DNA of 26,420 bases from positions 1 through 26,420 of the forward strand of contig LGRX02009709.1 of assembly GCA_001247695.2 (NCBI GenBank). Reading direction: 5' to 3'. The translations under genes were made by a program, and so were the position numbers. Source of the stretch: Cymbomonas tetramitiformis (taxonomy: Eukaryota > Chlorophyta > Pyramimonadophyceae > Pyramimonadales > Pyramimonadaceae). The notes beneath the pieces are model-generated. The model searched no databases. It was not told the DNA's origin and saw only the letters and a program-made list of their open reading frames with translations. Positions within the stretch are counted from its first letter, which is position 1; each line of letters opens with the position of its first letter. Positions 17,876 through 25,559 of the stretch are shown piece after piece.

Positions 17876-18822
17876 ATGCCCTCCGCACTACCTTGGCCAA
17901 GTGTCCTTTGTATAGGAGATAGAATGGCAAGTAAACGTGCCGCGCATCTCCAAAAGGGGGAAGCGCCCCCAAAGACCAAAATGTCGTCCTTCAAACGAGC
18001 GATGCTCACTAACCCCCCCCCCGAATCCGCGGCGGAGGTCTTCCGTCAATCCAAGCCGGAGGTCTTGAAGGGGAAGATGGCAGCGGTGCACGATTGGTTG
18101 TCTACGGTGTCGCCATCCCGCGAGCTGGATCATGAGATGACGGCATGGCTCGGGGAATCCGTCTACATTCATGAGCATTCCCCTGCAACAAGGTGCTTGC
18201 TTGTCTCCATAACCCACATGCATCTATCATGCACATTTATGCAGTTTGAAATGCATACAACCGAAGATGTGTGGAGCATCTTCTGCGCAACTTCCGGACG
18301 TCTTCCACGTGTCTTCTATGAATTCACCATCACAATGTTTTCGCAGGGCTGAAGATCATGAGGACGCGGTTCGTATTTGCGTGCCGCGTCAAAGCAACCG
18401 GCCACCTTTCGGCTTAGCCGAGCCCACTAATGTGCTTTTCTCGGTTCAAGAGTTTTTTGGCCATGCAAGCAATTTCAGACTTGCATGAACCGGGCTTTAA
18501 GGAGCATACGTGGGAGGACATTTTCTCCGATCCATTGGACTTGGCCGATGATCCGGGCACGGTGCACTTTCGACAACATAAGTGGCCGCTTGAGCCTCCC
18601 ATTGGCGTCAACCTCCAAGGAATGGTGTTGAAGATACGGGATGCAATCGCATCGGGCGAACCATATCATCGTCCTCCGGAGCTTGTGAGTGATGGGGATA
18701 GGCGGATGAATCCGCAAAGGCTTTCACCTTCACCTCCGGCCCCGATGGATGGAATTGTGGACATGACCTATACCGAAGTCCATGAGCCCGAGGACCCTCC
18801 CCCGGAGATGCCAACACGAAGG
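17876..18822 (+). CDS. Transposase gene exons 1 and 2, N-terminal region of unknown function
   Basis: Exon 1 (about 105 codons) opens with ATG at 17876; a second ATG at 17924 is also possible. It ends in phase 2 at 18192. Splicing 18193-18346 keeps the frame open into ...EDHEDAVRICVPRQSNRPPFG. At TTTTTT 18453-18458 a one-base change is needed to reach the downstream frame (AMQAISDLHEPGF, HTWEDIFSDPLDLADDPG). The stretch around 18640-18800 is Pro/Arg-rich. I do not recognise a domain. Exon 2 probably ends at the AAG/GTGCGA donor near 18822, but this choice is uncertain. Confidence 0.5.
18193..18346 (+). other. Intron with GAAGAT/GTCTTC motifs
   Basis: 154 bp, GTGCTT donor after AAG and TTTTCGCAG acceptor. 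It contains GAAGATG, CATCTTCTG, GTCTTCCACGTGTCTTC, the same motif as the transposon ends. Confidence 0.75.
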
Positions 18823-18939
18823 TGCGAACCGGTTGCCACGGCATGCCCGTATCTCCATGAAAGATGTATGCCTGCACGCTCCATCGGAAGTCGTTCCGAA
18901 GACGTTCCGAGCGTCTTCTGCGCATCTTCCGGGCTCATG

Positions 18940-19440
18940 GACTTCGGTAAATCTAACGTAGAGCAAAATGACAATAGCAGAATCTGAAATCAAGCATTCC
19001 AAAACTGAAATCTGAAATCCACCGTAGAGCAAAATCAGCCAAAACTGAAAATCGGAAATCTAATGTGGAGCAAAATGACACATATAAAAATCTGAAATTG
19101 GTTTGTAAAATCTGAAATCAAGCATTCAAAAAACTGAAACCTGAAATCTAACGTAGAGCAAAATCAGCCAAAATTGAAATCTGGAAAATCTAACATAGAG
19201 CAAAATGACAAATGCAAAAGTCTGAAATGGAGCATTCCAAAAACTGAAAACTGACATCCAACATAGAGCCAAATTAGCCAAAATTGAAAATCGGAAATCT
19301 AACGTAGAGCAAAATGACAAATGTAAAAAATCTGAAATCAAGCATTCCAAAAACTGAAATCAGAAAACTAACGTAGATCAAAATTAGCTGAGATTGAAAT
19401 TTTGGAAATCTAACGTAGAGCAAAATGACATATGTAAAAT
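18940..19440. repeat. AT-rich minisatellite in the large intron, ~110-bp dimeric unit
   Basis: Nine copies of a word close to ctaacgtagagcaaaatgac at about 18953, 19015, 19058, 19145, 19187, 19254, 19297, 19366 and 19410. Two forms alternate: one continues gacaaatg, the other cagccaaaattgaaa. Spacings alternate short and long, giving a dimer of about 105-130 bp. It sits where a TNP2 catalytic core would be expected. 19441-19559 has no feature. Confidence 0.75.
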
Positions 19441-19559
19441 TGCACTTTCGCATTTTCCCTTCAATTTCAACAAATGCACACAATCTTGATTATTGCTAAT
19501 TAATTACAAATGGTCATCACAAATCACAATGGTCAAATGGGGGCAAGGCCATAAGAAGA

Positions 19560-20359
19560 TGTTGCGTCCGAACGGCACGAACACCGGACCGAAGACGCTC
19601 AAGTGTCACGAAGGCGTTGAAAATGCTACAAGCGGGCATCATGAGCGTGCTAGCGTCTTGGGATAGAGACGAGGGCTACTCGAAAAACATGCTTGAAGAC
19701 TTGATCGGGCAGTTGACGGTCATAACGAGAGAGCTCACTTCGGAGCTTGTAGACTGTAAGGTACGGAAGACACCTGGAAGACATCCAGAATACTTTCCGA
19801 GTACATTCCACACGTCTTCCATAATTGCCTTTTATTTGGTGATTTTGCAGGATGTTCCTAAGCTTCAAAATCTGGTGGATGAGTTCTTCAAGTCACTCGA
19901 GCGCGATGGCTCACCTGACTGTCTGGTCATCAACACGCATTTGCTTTCCCACTTCCCCGACCAACTCCTCATGTATGGTCCAATACGGGGGACATGGATG
20001 TACGTGTTCGAATCATTCAACGGGAAGATTCGAAGGTGGGTGAAGAACAACGCATATCCGATTCAGAGTGTTATGCAAGGCTTCGGGCGGTACCGGATGG
20101 TACATGTGGTGCGAGGGTTAATCTTGGTACTTCGTCGCCGGCGGGAGGCAACCACCAATCCCACCCGGCCACCCGTGCTCCGGTTCTTGACCACCACACC
20201 GTTGAGGGCGCCGAACACCGTGGTTTTGGGAACACAAGGCAAGCGCCATGTACTCTCCCGCGCTGAAACGAAAGCGCTGGAGCTGTGGATGCATGGCAAC
20301 GTGCCCCAATACCGCAAGTTGAAGGCAAAATTCGACGACTACGTCACCTACTGCAAGAG
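19560..20359 (+). CDS. Transposase gene exons 3 and 4, DUF4218-like domain
   Basis: Exon 3 carries a KTLKCHE segment, then a frame break, then MLQAGIMSVLASWDRDEG. Exon 4 has INTHLLSHFPDQL, YGPIRGTWMYVFESFNG and RRWVKNNAYPIQSVMQGF. This matches the DUF4218 pattern of TNP2 proteins: a His-containing start, HLLVHL, GPV-x-RWMYP-ER and YVRN-A-PEGS-EGY. The 90-bp intron 19761-19850 has length divisible by three and no stop, so the frame runs through it unspliced. Splicing is inferred from the donor and acceptor and from its non-coding, motif-rich content. Exon 4 ends at 20359 in phase 2. Confidence 0.7.
19761..19850 (+). other. 90-bp stopless intron with GGAAGAC/GTCTTCC motifs
   Basis: GTACGG donor, GATTTTGCAG acceptor. 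It begins with a GGAAGACACCTGGAAGACA segment and has CACACGTCTTCC near its end, so it can fold on itself. Confidence 0.7.
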
Positions 20360-20476
20360 GTAAGTAAGAAATGAAACCCATAAGGTGCCCGGAAGACGTT
20401 TCATATATCTTCTAGGCATCTTCCACACGTCTTTGGTAAATACATGTCCTGACACTGTGCACGTATACATTCGCAG
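20360..20476 (+). other. 117-bp intron with GGAAGAC/GTCTTC motifs
   Basis: Strong donor GTAAGTAAG and acceptor CATTCGCAG. The middle contains cggaagacgtttc, tatcttctaggcatcttcc and acacgtctt. Confidence 0.8.
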
Positions 20477-21271
20477 GGAAAACCATATGGTTCGGAGACG
20501 TATTGGCGCACATGCCGGAGGGTCTCGCCTGATGGATGTGCCGTTGCATATGCACGGTAGCGACCCCAAGGTCTGGCTGGGGAGACCATTCACGGAGAAT
20601 GAAGCGGCACTCGTCGAAGGGCCTCCTCGCGCGTGTCAATCTTTCGGCTCGGTCGTGGTTCGAGGAGTTTGCTATCGCACGGCAGCTCAGGACAAGACGA
20701 AGAAAACTTGTCAACGTTACTTCCGAGCCTATTTCTCTGGAGAAACATCAAAGGCCCGAGGAAATCGAGACTGACCGGTGCGTCCGTGCATTACGTTTTG
20801 GTGAATGTGCGCAGAATATGTACCGAATGTCTTCTGCGTGTCTTCTCGACGTCTTCGGGGATTCTTACTATAGAGTATAATTGTGGCTCCAACTCGCAGG
20901 TACGCCATGGTAGATAGCATCTACAACAAGGTCGACTTGGCCGCGAAAGAGTACATTCTTGTGAAGGGAAAGTGGTTCCCTGAATTCAACCAAGCGACGA
21001 CAAAACGGTTTGCCAAGCTAAACTCGAAGTACAGTACGGGCCGGACAATACCGCAAAGGTGGTGTACACATACGACCCGGATGATCCCGAGACACCTTGG
21101 GACACTACTGATCCATTCATCCTGGCGGCTCAAATTGAGCACCAAGTTGTAATCAAGAAACATCCTGTGATGAAGACGGCGGTGGTATTTGATTTAAAGG
21201 CTGACTTTTTCGAGTGCATCGACGATGATGGTTCACGACCGAAAGGTGCAAGACGCAAGAGGCGATCATGA
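20477..21271 (+). CDS. Transposase gene exons 5 and 6, DUF4216-like domain and basic tail
   Basis: Exon 5 begins in phase with exon 4 (ENHMVRRRIGAHAGGS). Its GPPRACQSFGSVVVRGVCYRT segment resembles the DUF4216 start, where plant proteins have a NGYRFHT-like line followed by KTQNSGV. A one-base change near AAAA 20704-20707 leads to the frame that splices into exon 6. Exon 6 holds MVDSIYNKVDL, EYILVKGKWFPEF and, after another break at about 21020, VVYTYDPDDPETPW and DPFILAAQ, like the DUF4216 end (DPFVLASQA). Intron 20778-20899 carries GTCTTC motifs. Stop at 21269-21271. Confidence 0.6.
20778..20899 (+). other. Intron with GTCTTC motifs
   Basis: GTGCGT donor and AACTCGCAG acceptor. It contains GTCTTCTGCGTGTCTTC and TCGACGTCTTCGGGG. 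The phase-2 junction keeps the frame open into exon 6. Confidence 0.7.
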
Positions 21272-21409
21272 TAATACGCCGGGCATCGTACTTAGTGGTT
21301 TGTATGTTGAATAGATGCAATCGTACATGTATGTGTAGATAGACCTATCAATTAACTTAGCCGTATATTATGTATCATAGCAACAGAGCATGATGACAAC
21401 CCTGAAGTT

Positions 21410-21788
21410 GTTAGGAAGATACCTGGAATGTCTTCCGCATGTCTTCCGTGCGCCTTCTGAATGTCTTCTGTGATTACGCGACTAGTGTACGTGTGGTATG
21501 AAGTAGCTATGTGGCCAAATTGCATAATCATCACATATGTGTCGATAACACATGTCAGAACATCTTCCGGTTATCTTCCGGGAAGACTGCCCTTTGCATG
21601 TCTTCCGGGAAGATGTCTTCCGAAATCCGGAAGACATTCCGCACATCTTCGGCACGTCTTCCCCGAAGAGTGTCTTCTGGTTTCCAGAAGACGTTCCACT
21701 CAGAAGACGTATTCTGGAAACCAGAAGACGTCATTTCTACGAAGACGTCTATAAGACGTTCAGAAGACGTCTTCTAGACGTCTTCTGA
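21410..21788. repeat. 3' subterminal GAAGAC/GTCTTC array
   Basis: Motif copies start at about 21410-21470 and become dense from 21555 to the right terminus. Both orientations occur, with palindromes such as CAGAAGACGTCTTCTAG. 21272-21409 is a short AT-rich 3' flank of the gene. Confidence 0.85.
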
Positions 21789-21806
21789 TTTTCCCAGAAT
21801 GTAGGG
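21789..21806 (-). repeat. Right terminal inverted repeat of the CACTA-like element
   Basis: On the minus strand it reads CCCTACATTCTGGGAAAA, identical to the left end, and is followed outside by the GAA duplication. Confidence 0.92.
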
Positions 21807-21809
21807 GAA
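21807..21809. repeat. Target-site duplication GAA, right copy
   Basis: Matches 15199-15201. Confidence 0.9.
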
Positions 21810-22727
21810 CTGGATGGAGATAAGGTCAAATCCAGAGTTGTCTCTGGATTCGCATCTGATGGTTCCGCTGAGTCCAGGGAGAGTGAATCACCACTTGCTG
21901 TTGATGGTAGGGCCAGGTGAGCGGCCTCCTCCGCAGCTTCCCTTTCTCGCTGGTTCCATTGGTGCACCCGGTATAGACTGCACCAGGCGTCTGGAATTCC
22001 TACATCTCCACCAGAACCTGGGATAGTACCGCACTCGGTCTCCAGAGATAGCTGAACTGCTCCTTCGGTTATCGTTAGGTCAGGGGTGACCTTCCCATGC
22101 CATCTGTACCAGCGGCGGCGATATCTGCGCCACCCTTCTGGTACCCATGCATCTCTCCATTTCTCATTCTCCTTTACCAGCGCTGCCGCGGCCATGTGCT
22201 CCGGGTGCGTCATCTCTCTCCAAGCACGCGTGCGATCCGCCAGTGACTCTGCTCGAAGTCCTGGTGGTTCATCTCCCAACCTCGTAACCTCTGCCTCATG
22301 TTGCAGTCGGTCTCGTACAGTCTTCGGAGTTCTGCTGCGAGGTTTTCCAGTGCGCTTGCGCGCTGCGCTCGTAGTGCGCTCTGCGCTTGAGGTTGACGCC
22401 CTCTCTGCCAAGGCTGGACACGCTGCTGGTCGAGACGTCGAAGGAAACACCTCAGGTCGAAGTTTAAAAGGTGGGGGTTCTGAAGCTGGGCCACTTTTTG
22501 AAGTTCCACCCCCTTCCTCCCCACTGTCGTCCAGAGGGTGTGAAACCGCGGGTAGCGTTACATCCTGAATCCGCTGCCTCAAGGCTCGCATACGCTCCAC
22601 CGGAGCTTTTCTCGGTACCCGCGGTCGAGGAGTTTTCCGCCAGGGGGTGTTTAGTGGGTTGAAGGTCCACTGGGTCTCCTCTTCCTGACCATCATCCTCA
22701 TCCAGTGCTGCCAGTACTGATGTCTCA

Positions 22728-22777
22728 GGGTTAGGGTTAGGGTTAGGGTTAGGGTTAGGTTAGGGTTAGGGTTAGGG
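22728..22777. repeat. Interstitial telomere-type (TTAGGG)n tract inside coding sequence
   Basis: Seven full TTAGGG units plus one TTAGG (22755-22759) and a partial unit. Read on the coding strand it is (AACCCT)n, encoding Asn-Pro repeats on both sides once the missing base is allowed for. Confidence 0.92.
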
Positions 22778-23234
22778 TCATCCCCAAGGCCTGTGGGATC
22801 AACGCGGGGCGTTTCGCCACGCTCGCGTCGTGGAGCTGGACAGCGATCACCAGTTCCAAGGGAGCGATCTACACTGAACATAACGGGAGGCTTGGAGCGC
22901 TCAGGCGACGAAGTGGGTGACCTTCGTGGCGACCGCTGATGGCGCCGGGACACCAAGTGATGTTCTCGCCGGCCCTGCTCAGTGGAAAGGTTCGCTGTGT
23001 AAACAGCGGTACTGGTCAACGAGGGTTCATCCCGTAGGGTTCTTCTGTCGAGATGGCGTTGTTGCCTCTGATCAGCAGACCAGGTGAATCCGTGCCCTCG
23101 AGCGGCCAGAGGGTTGGGGGGTGGCGGAGGATCCTTCTGGATATTCCCTCGGTTGTGGGCGAAGGCTGTACTCCTTGCCCAGGGGCGGTTACCCATACCG
23201 CCCTGTCGCCGGCGTCCCGCCGGCGGGAGGACAC

Positions 23235-25559
23235 TCAGTCCTCCTCCTCCGCAGATTGCTGACCCGAGGAGGACGCTGCGGCCGATTCCTCGTTCTGAAA
23301 ATACTCCAGCGCTTCCGCTTCATCTTCCAAATCCTCCCATTCTGTCTCCAGCGCTGCGATATGAGATTCATTTGCAGCGCGGCGGCGTGCCAAACGAGCT
23401 GGGGCGTCAGCAATCCAGGCTCGTTTTTTGGCCTCGTCGGGACAGTTAGCCCATAAATGGGAGTCAGAGTTGCAGACGTAGCATCGGCGTGGCGGCCTGG
23501 TCAATCCCGCCGGGCTGGGCGGCACGGCGTGCTGCACCCTGAGGTCTGCGGGGTCGAGGTCAGTAGCGTCTTCCTCCCCAGCGTCCTGCACGGCGTTAAG
23601 TCTGGAGGACGAGCGCCCATTTCTCCAGGCAGGACTTCGGTTCGCAGGTGTAGAGGCGGGAGAGGTTCGCGCTGCGGTCAGAGCTTCACTGCGCTCCAAT
23701 TTGGTGGCCACAGTGATGATATGCTGCAGCGCGGTGGATCCGGGATGATTGCTCTCCCAATTCGCTGGACTTTGCAGATCCAACCGATCCTCATTGAGGC
23801 GATCCATCACAGCTTGCTTCAGTCGCAGTCCAGACCAGAACTGATACAATAGCTGCTGCTGGCTGATGGCGTGGCAGTTGGGCATGGCGTCTGCCAATAA
23901 CTGCACTAGTACCTCGTGCCAGGATACCAGACGAGTGGCGAACAAACGCGCAGTCTCTTCGCGTCGTTGCGCCATGCGCATCACGGTCCCCGCTAGTCCT
24001 ACCAGCGCGATGTCATCCAGTACGCTCCTGGCTACGTCGGCCAGGAAAGGCGCCAAAGTGGCGTAACGCCGGTTCCAGGCCTCCGAGTTCAACATACCAC
24101 CTTGCTTGAGAAAAGTCAGGGATCGCGGCTGCAGTTTACGTTGCGCCACTTCCTTCAAGATCTCCGGCATGGTGATCATGGTCAGGTCTAGGCGATAAGC
24201 ACTCATGCGACCCAGGGCGAAGGTGACTACGCCCATTGACAGAAAATTGACCAGCGCTTCAGAAAAAGGTGGAAGCGCGGCAATATCAGCGTCAGTGGTG
24301 ATTAGTTCAGCGGAGGAGGGGTACATAGGAATGTCTCTGATCAGCTTGAGCACATCAGCCACTGTCTTGGATTCTCGGTAGACATCACTTGGGGAAGCCG
24401 CTCCCATAAGATCGTGGTGCCCTGGGAATTGAGAAAGGCGCTGGTCCACTGGCAGGAGTCCCGGGGCCGCTGGCAAGGAATTTCCAGGCGATCTGTACTC
24501 TGCTGCGCTGGGAACACCAGAGGGAAACCGGTTGACGCCCAGTCTAGCCGGTACTGTGGCGGGAGTTGGTTGGTTGCCAGCCGCCATTCCTCGAAACAAG
24601 TACGCCTCGGAGGATGAAAATGCTGCCCAAATTTGGAGTCCCAGGGGGTCAAATTCTGTCAACTCGGACTCTAAGGCATTTTCCGCGATGGTCACCCATG
24701 AGTACAATGGCAGGCGTCTCTGCTGAGTTCCAGTACGGCTTTCCGCGCAACGCCGCGCTTCATCCACTTGCGTTTTCTCCACTTCCAGAGTGAAAGCGTC
24801 ACTGTCCTCAATCTCAGTCAGGCGCACAGGAGTATGCACTGACCCATGCTGCGCCAGGTCTTGGATGTCCACTCCGATGTGCCGCATAGTCATCCAAATC
24901 CGATTTGTGTCGGTTATGAAGTGACTGGCGCTTCCAGGCATGGTTGGCAGTCGGTAAGAATATTGTGCCTCAGCGCCGTGGCTGACAGTCACTGCGGAGG
25001 AAGAGGACAGGTGATTTCTCAACCAGAAGGAGGCTCCTTCTAAAGTCCATAGTAACACATCTAGACGCGTGTGTCGTGGGTCACCATTGTCTGAAGGCGG
25101 GGGCGAGTTTCCTGGTGACGGATGATCAGGCTCAGCGGAGTCAGAAGGCAATGAGCCGGTAGCCGGTGGATCTGGCTGAAATGGTGCCGGCGCCGGGTGA
25201 GCCGGTGCCGGAGCCGGTTGAGCCGGTGCTGGAGCCGGTTGAGCCGGTGCGGGAACCGGTTGAGCCGGTGCTGGTACCAGCCAGGGACCTGATCCAGCTG
25301 CTGGCGCCGGTGCACCTGGTAAACCGCTCGCCCATCCTAAGGTGTGCTGGTAGGGCGTCATAGGTGGAGCGCCCACCGCTGGTAGAACCGAAGTCAGATG
25401 CGGATAGTGTTGGAGCACTTGCTGATGCAGATTTTGCATGTACTCTGATACTTCTAACATCATCTGATTCTGCATTAGGGATTGATGCTGATGGTTCAGT
25501 GCGGGGACCGAGGCATCTGAGGGCGTTCTGGCTGAGGCGGGGTCAGAGAAGAGTGCTCT
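23235..25559 (-). CDS. gag: Gag polyprotein, 5'-truncated by a transposon insertion
   Basis: An intact frame of about 774 codons from the insertion point to the stop at 23235. The open frame formally extends to 25697, but codons above 25559 belong to the inserted element. The first internal Met is at 25475; the true start was probably upstream and is lost. The N-terminal part has a Pro/Ala/Gln repeat (PAPAQPAPAPAQ type). The central region, with predicted helices around LSMGVVTFALGRM and LLADAMPNCHAISQQQ, is where a capsid domain would be. A CCHC zinc knuckle, C-x2-C-x4-H-x4-C, lies about 80 residues from the end. The C-terminus is acidic. The next frame overlaps in -1. Confidence 0.8.
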   Translation of the reverse strand, partial: RALFSDPASARTPSDASVPALNHQHQSLMQNQMMLEVSEYMQNLHQQVLQHYPHLTSVLPAVGAPPMTPYQHTLGWASGLPGAPAPAAGSGPWLVPAPAQPVPAPAQPAPAPAQPAPAPAHPAPAPFQPDPPATGSLPSDSAEPDHPSPGNSPPPSDNGDPRHTRLDVLLWTLEGASFWLRNHLSSSSAVTVSHGAEAQYSYRLPTMPGSASHFITDTNRIWMTMRHIGVDIQDLAQHGSVHTPVRLTEIEDSDAFTLEVEKTQVDEARRCAESRTGTQQRRLPLYSWVTIAENALESELTEFDPLGLQIWAAFSSSEAYLFRGMAAGNQPTPATVPARLGVNRFPSGVPSAAEYRSPGNSLPAAPGLLPVDQRLSQFPGHHDLMGAASPSDVYRESKTVADVLKLIRDIPMYPSSAELITTDADIAALPPFSEALVNFLSMGVVTFALGRMSAYRLDLTMITMPEILKEVAQRKLQPRSLTFLKQGGMLNSEAWNRRYATLAPFLADVARSVLDDIALVGLAGTVMRMAQRREETARLFATRLVSWHEVLVQLLADAMPNCHAISQQQLLYQFWSGLRLKQAVMDRLNEDRLDLQSPANWESNHPGSTALQHIITVATKLERSEALTAARTSPASTPANRSPAWRNGRSSSRLNAVQDAGEEDATDLDPADLRVQHAVPPSPAGLTRPPRRCYVCNSDSHLWANCPDEAKKRAWIADAPARLARRRAANESHIAALETEWEDLEDEAEALEYFQNEESAAASSSGQQSAEEED
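25190..25292 (-). repeat. Minisatellite coding for Pro-Ala-Gln repeats in gag
   Basis: Tandem GAGCCGGTGCTGGAGCCGGT-like units on the plus strand, giving PAPAQP repeats on the coding strand. Copy-number change here would keep the frame. Confidence 0.8.

Larger units (their letters stand above)
17876..21271 (+). pseudogene. CACTA (TNP2-type) transposase gene with introns, degenerate
   Basis: Likely exons are 17875-18192, 18347 to about 18822, about 19560-19760, 19851-20359, 20477-20777 and 20900-21271. Donors are GTGCTT, GTACGG, GTAAGT and GTGCGT; acceptors are TTCGCAG, TTTGCAG and CTCGCAG, and reading phase is kept across the introns that can be checked. DUF4218-like sequence (exons 3-4) is followed by DUF4216-like sequence (exons 5-6), the C-terminal order of plant TNP2 proteins. 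The protein ends in a basic KGARRKRRS tail. The Transposase_21 catalytic core is missing; the place where it should lie is filled by minisatellite (18940-19440). One-base frame breaks occur at T6 18453-18458, near 19610, at A4 20704-20707 and at AAA 21020-21022. Confidence 0.75.
15202..21806. mobile_element. CACTA/EnSpm-like DNA transposon, 6605 bp, nested in the retrotransposon
   Basis: The ends are exact inverted repeats: CCCTACATTCTGGGAAAA at 15202-15219 and its complement at 21789-21806, followed on both sides by CAGAAGACG. The 3-bp duplication GAA flanks it. Removing the element plus one GAA rejoins the retroelement linker frame (…DLTLSPSS) with the protease frame without a stop. It contains GAAGAC/GTCTTC arrays at both ends, as expected for subterminal transposase-binding sites in CACTA elements, and a plus-strand TNP2-type gene with introns. 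The terminus starts CCCTAC instead of the classical CACTA. The catalytic DDE (Transposase_21) region was not found, so it may be non-autonomous. Confidence 0.9.
21807..23234 (-). pseudogene. Retroelement linker coding region between gag and protease, one frame break
   Basis: From the gag stop down to about 22756 one frame is open (its ATG at 23196 follows open codons that overlap gag). From about 22755 to the insertion point a second frame is open. The switch falls exactly in the TTAGGG tract, where one unit has lost a G. Restoring it makes a single frame of about 475 codons. The protein is Pro/Arg/Ser-rich at the start, has an acidic patch (DEDDGQEEE), a basic proline-rich part, an Arg-rich probable helix, and a Trp/Arg cluster WRRYRRRWYRWHG. 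I recognise no enzyme domain. It continues in frame into the protease region beyond element A. Confidence 0.65.
7692..25559 (-). mobile_element. Ty3/gypsy chromovirus with two methyltransferase domains, interrupted by two DNA transposons
   Basis: Minus-strand LTR-type retroelement. The order is gag, linker, protease, RT, RNase H, Dam-like methyltransferase, H2C2 zinc finger, DDE integrase, GPY/F, chromodomain, C5-methyltransferase and a separate accessory ORF. Integrase after RNase H, with a C-terminal chromodomain, places it in Ty3/gypsy (chromovirus-like). The coding region is broken by element A (15202-21806) and gag is cut by a second element at 25560. Small frame shifts lie at about 22755, 13040 and 12597. 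The 5' end, 5' LTR and primer-binding site are outside the window; the 3' limit given here is only the candidate polypurine tract. The internal coding part is clearly more GC-rich than the flanks. Confidence 0.85.

Noticed and set aside
20536..20880. Alternative exon 5 frame (LSARSWFEEFAIARQL) as the main frame throughout
   Set aside because: The other frame over the first part resembles DUF4216 better; the alternative frame is accepted only after about 20707, where it splices in phase into exon 6.
22728..22777. A real chromosome end or assembly join at the TTAGGG tract
   Set aside because: Coding sequence continues in a compatible frame on both sides and the tract is only about 50 bp.
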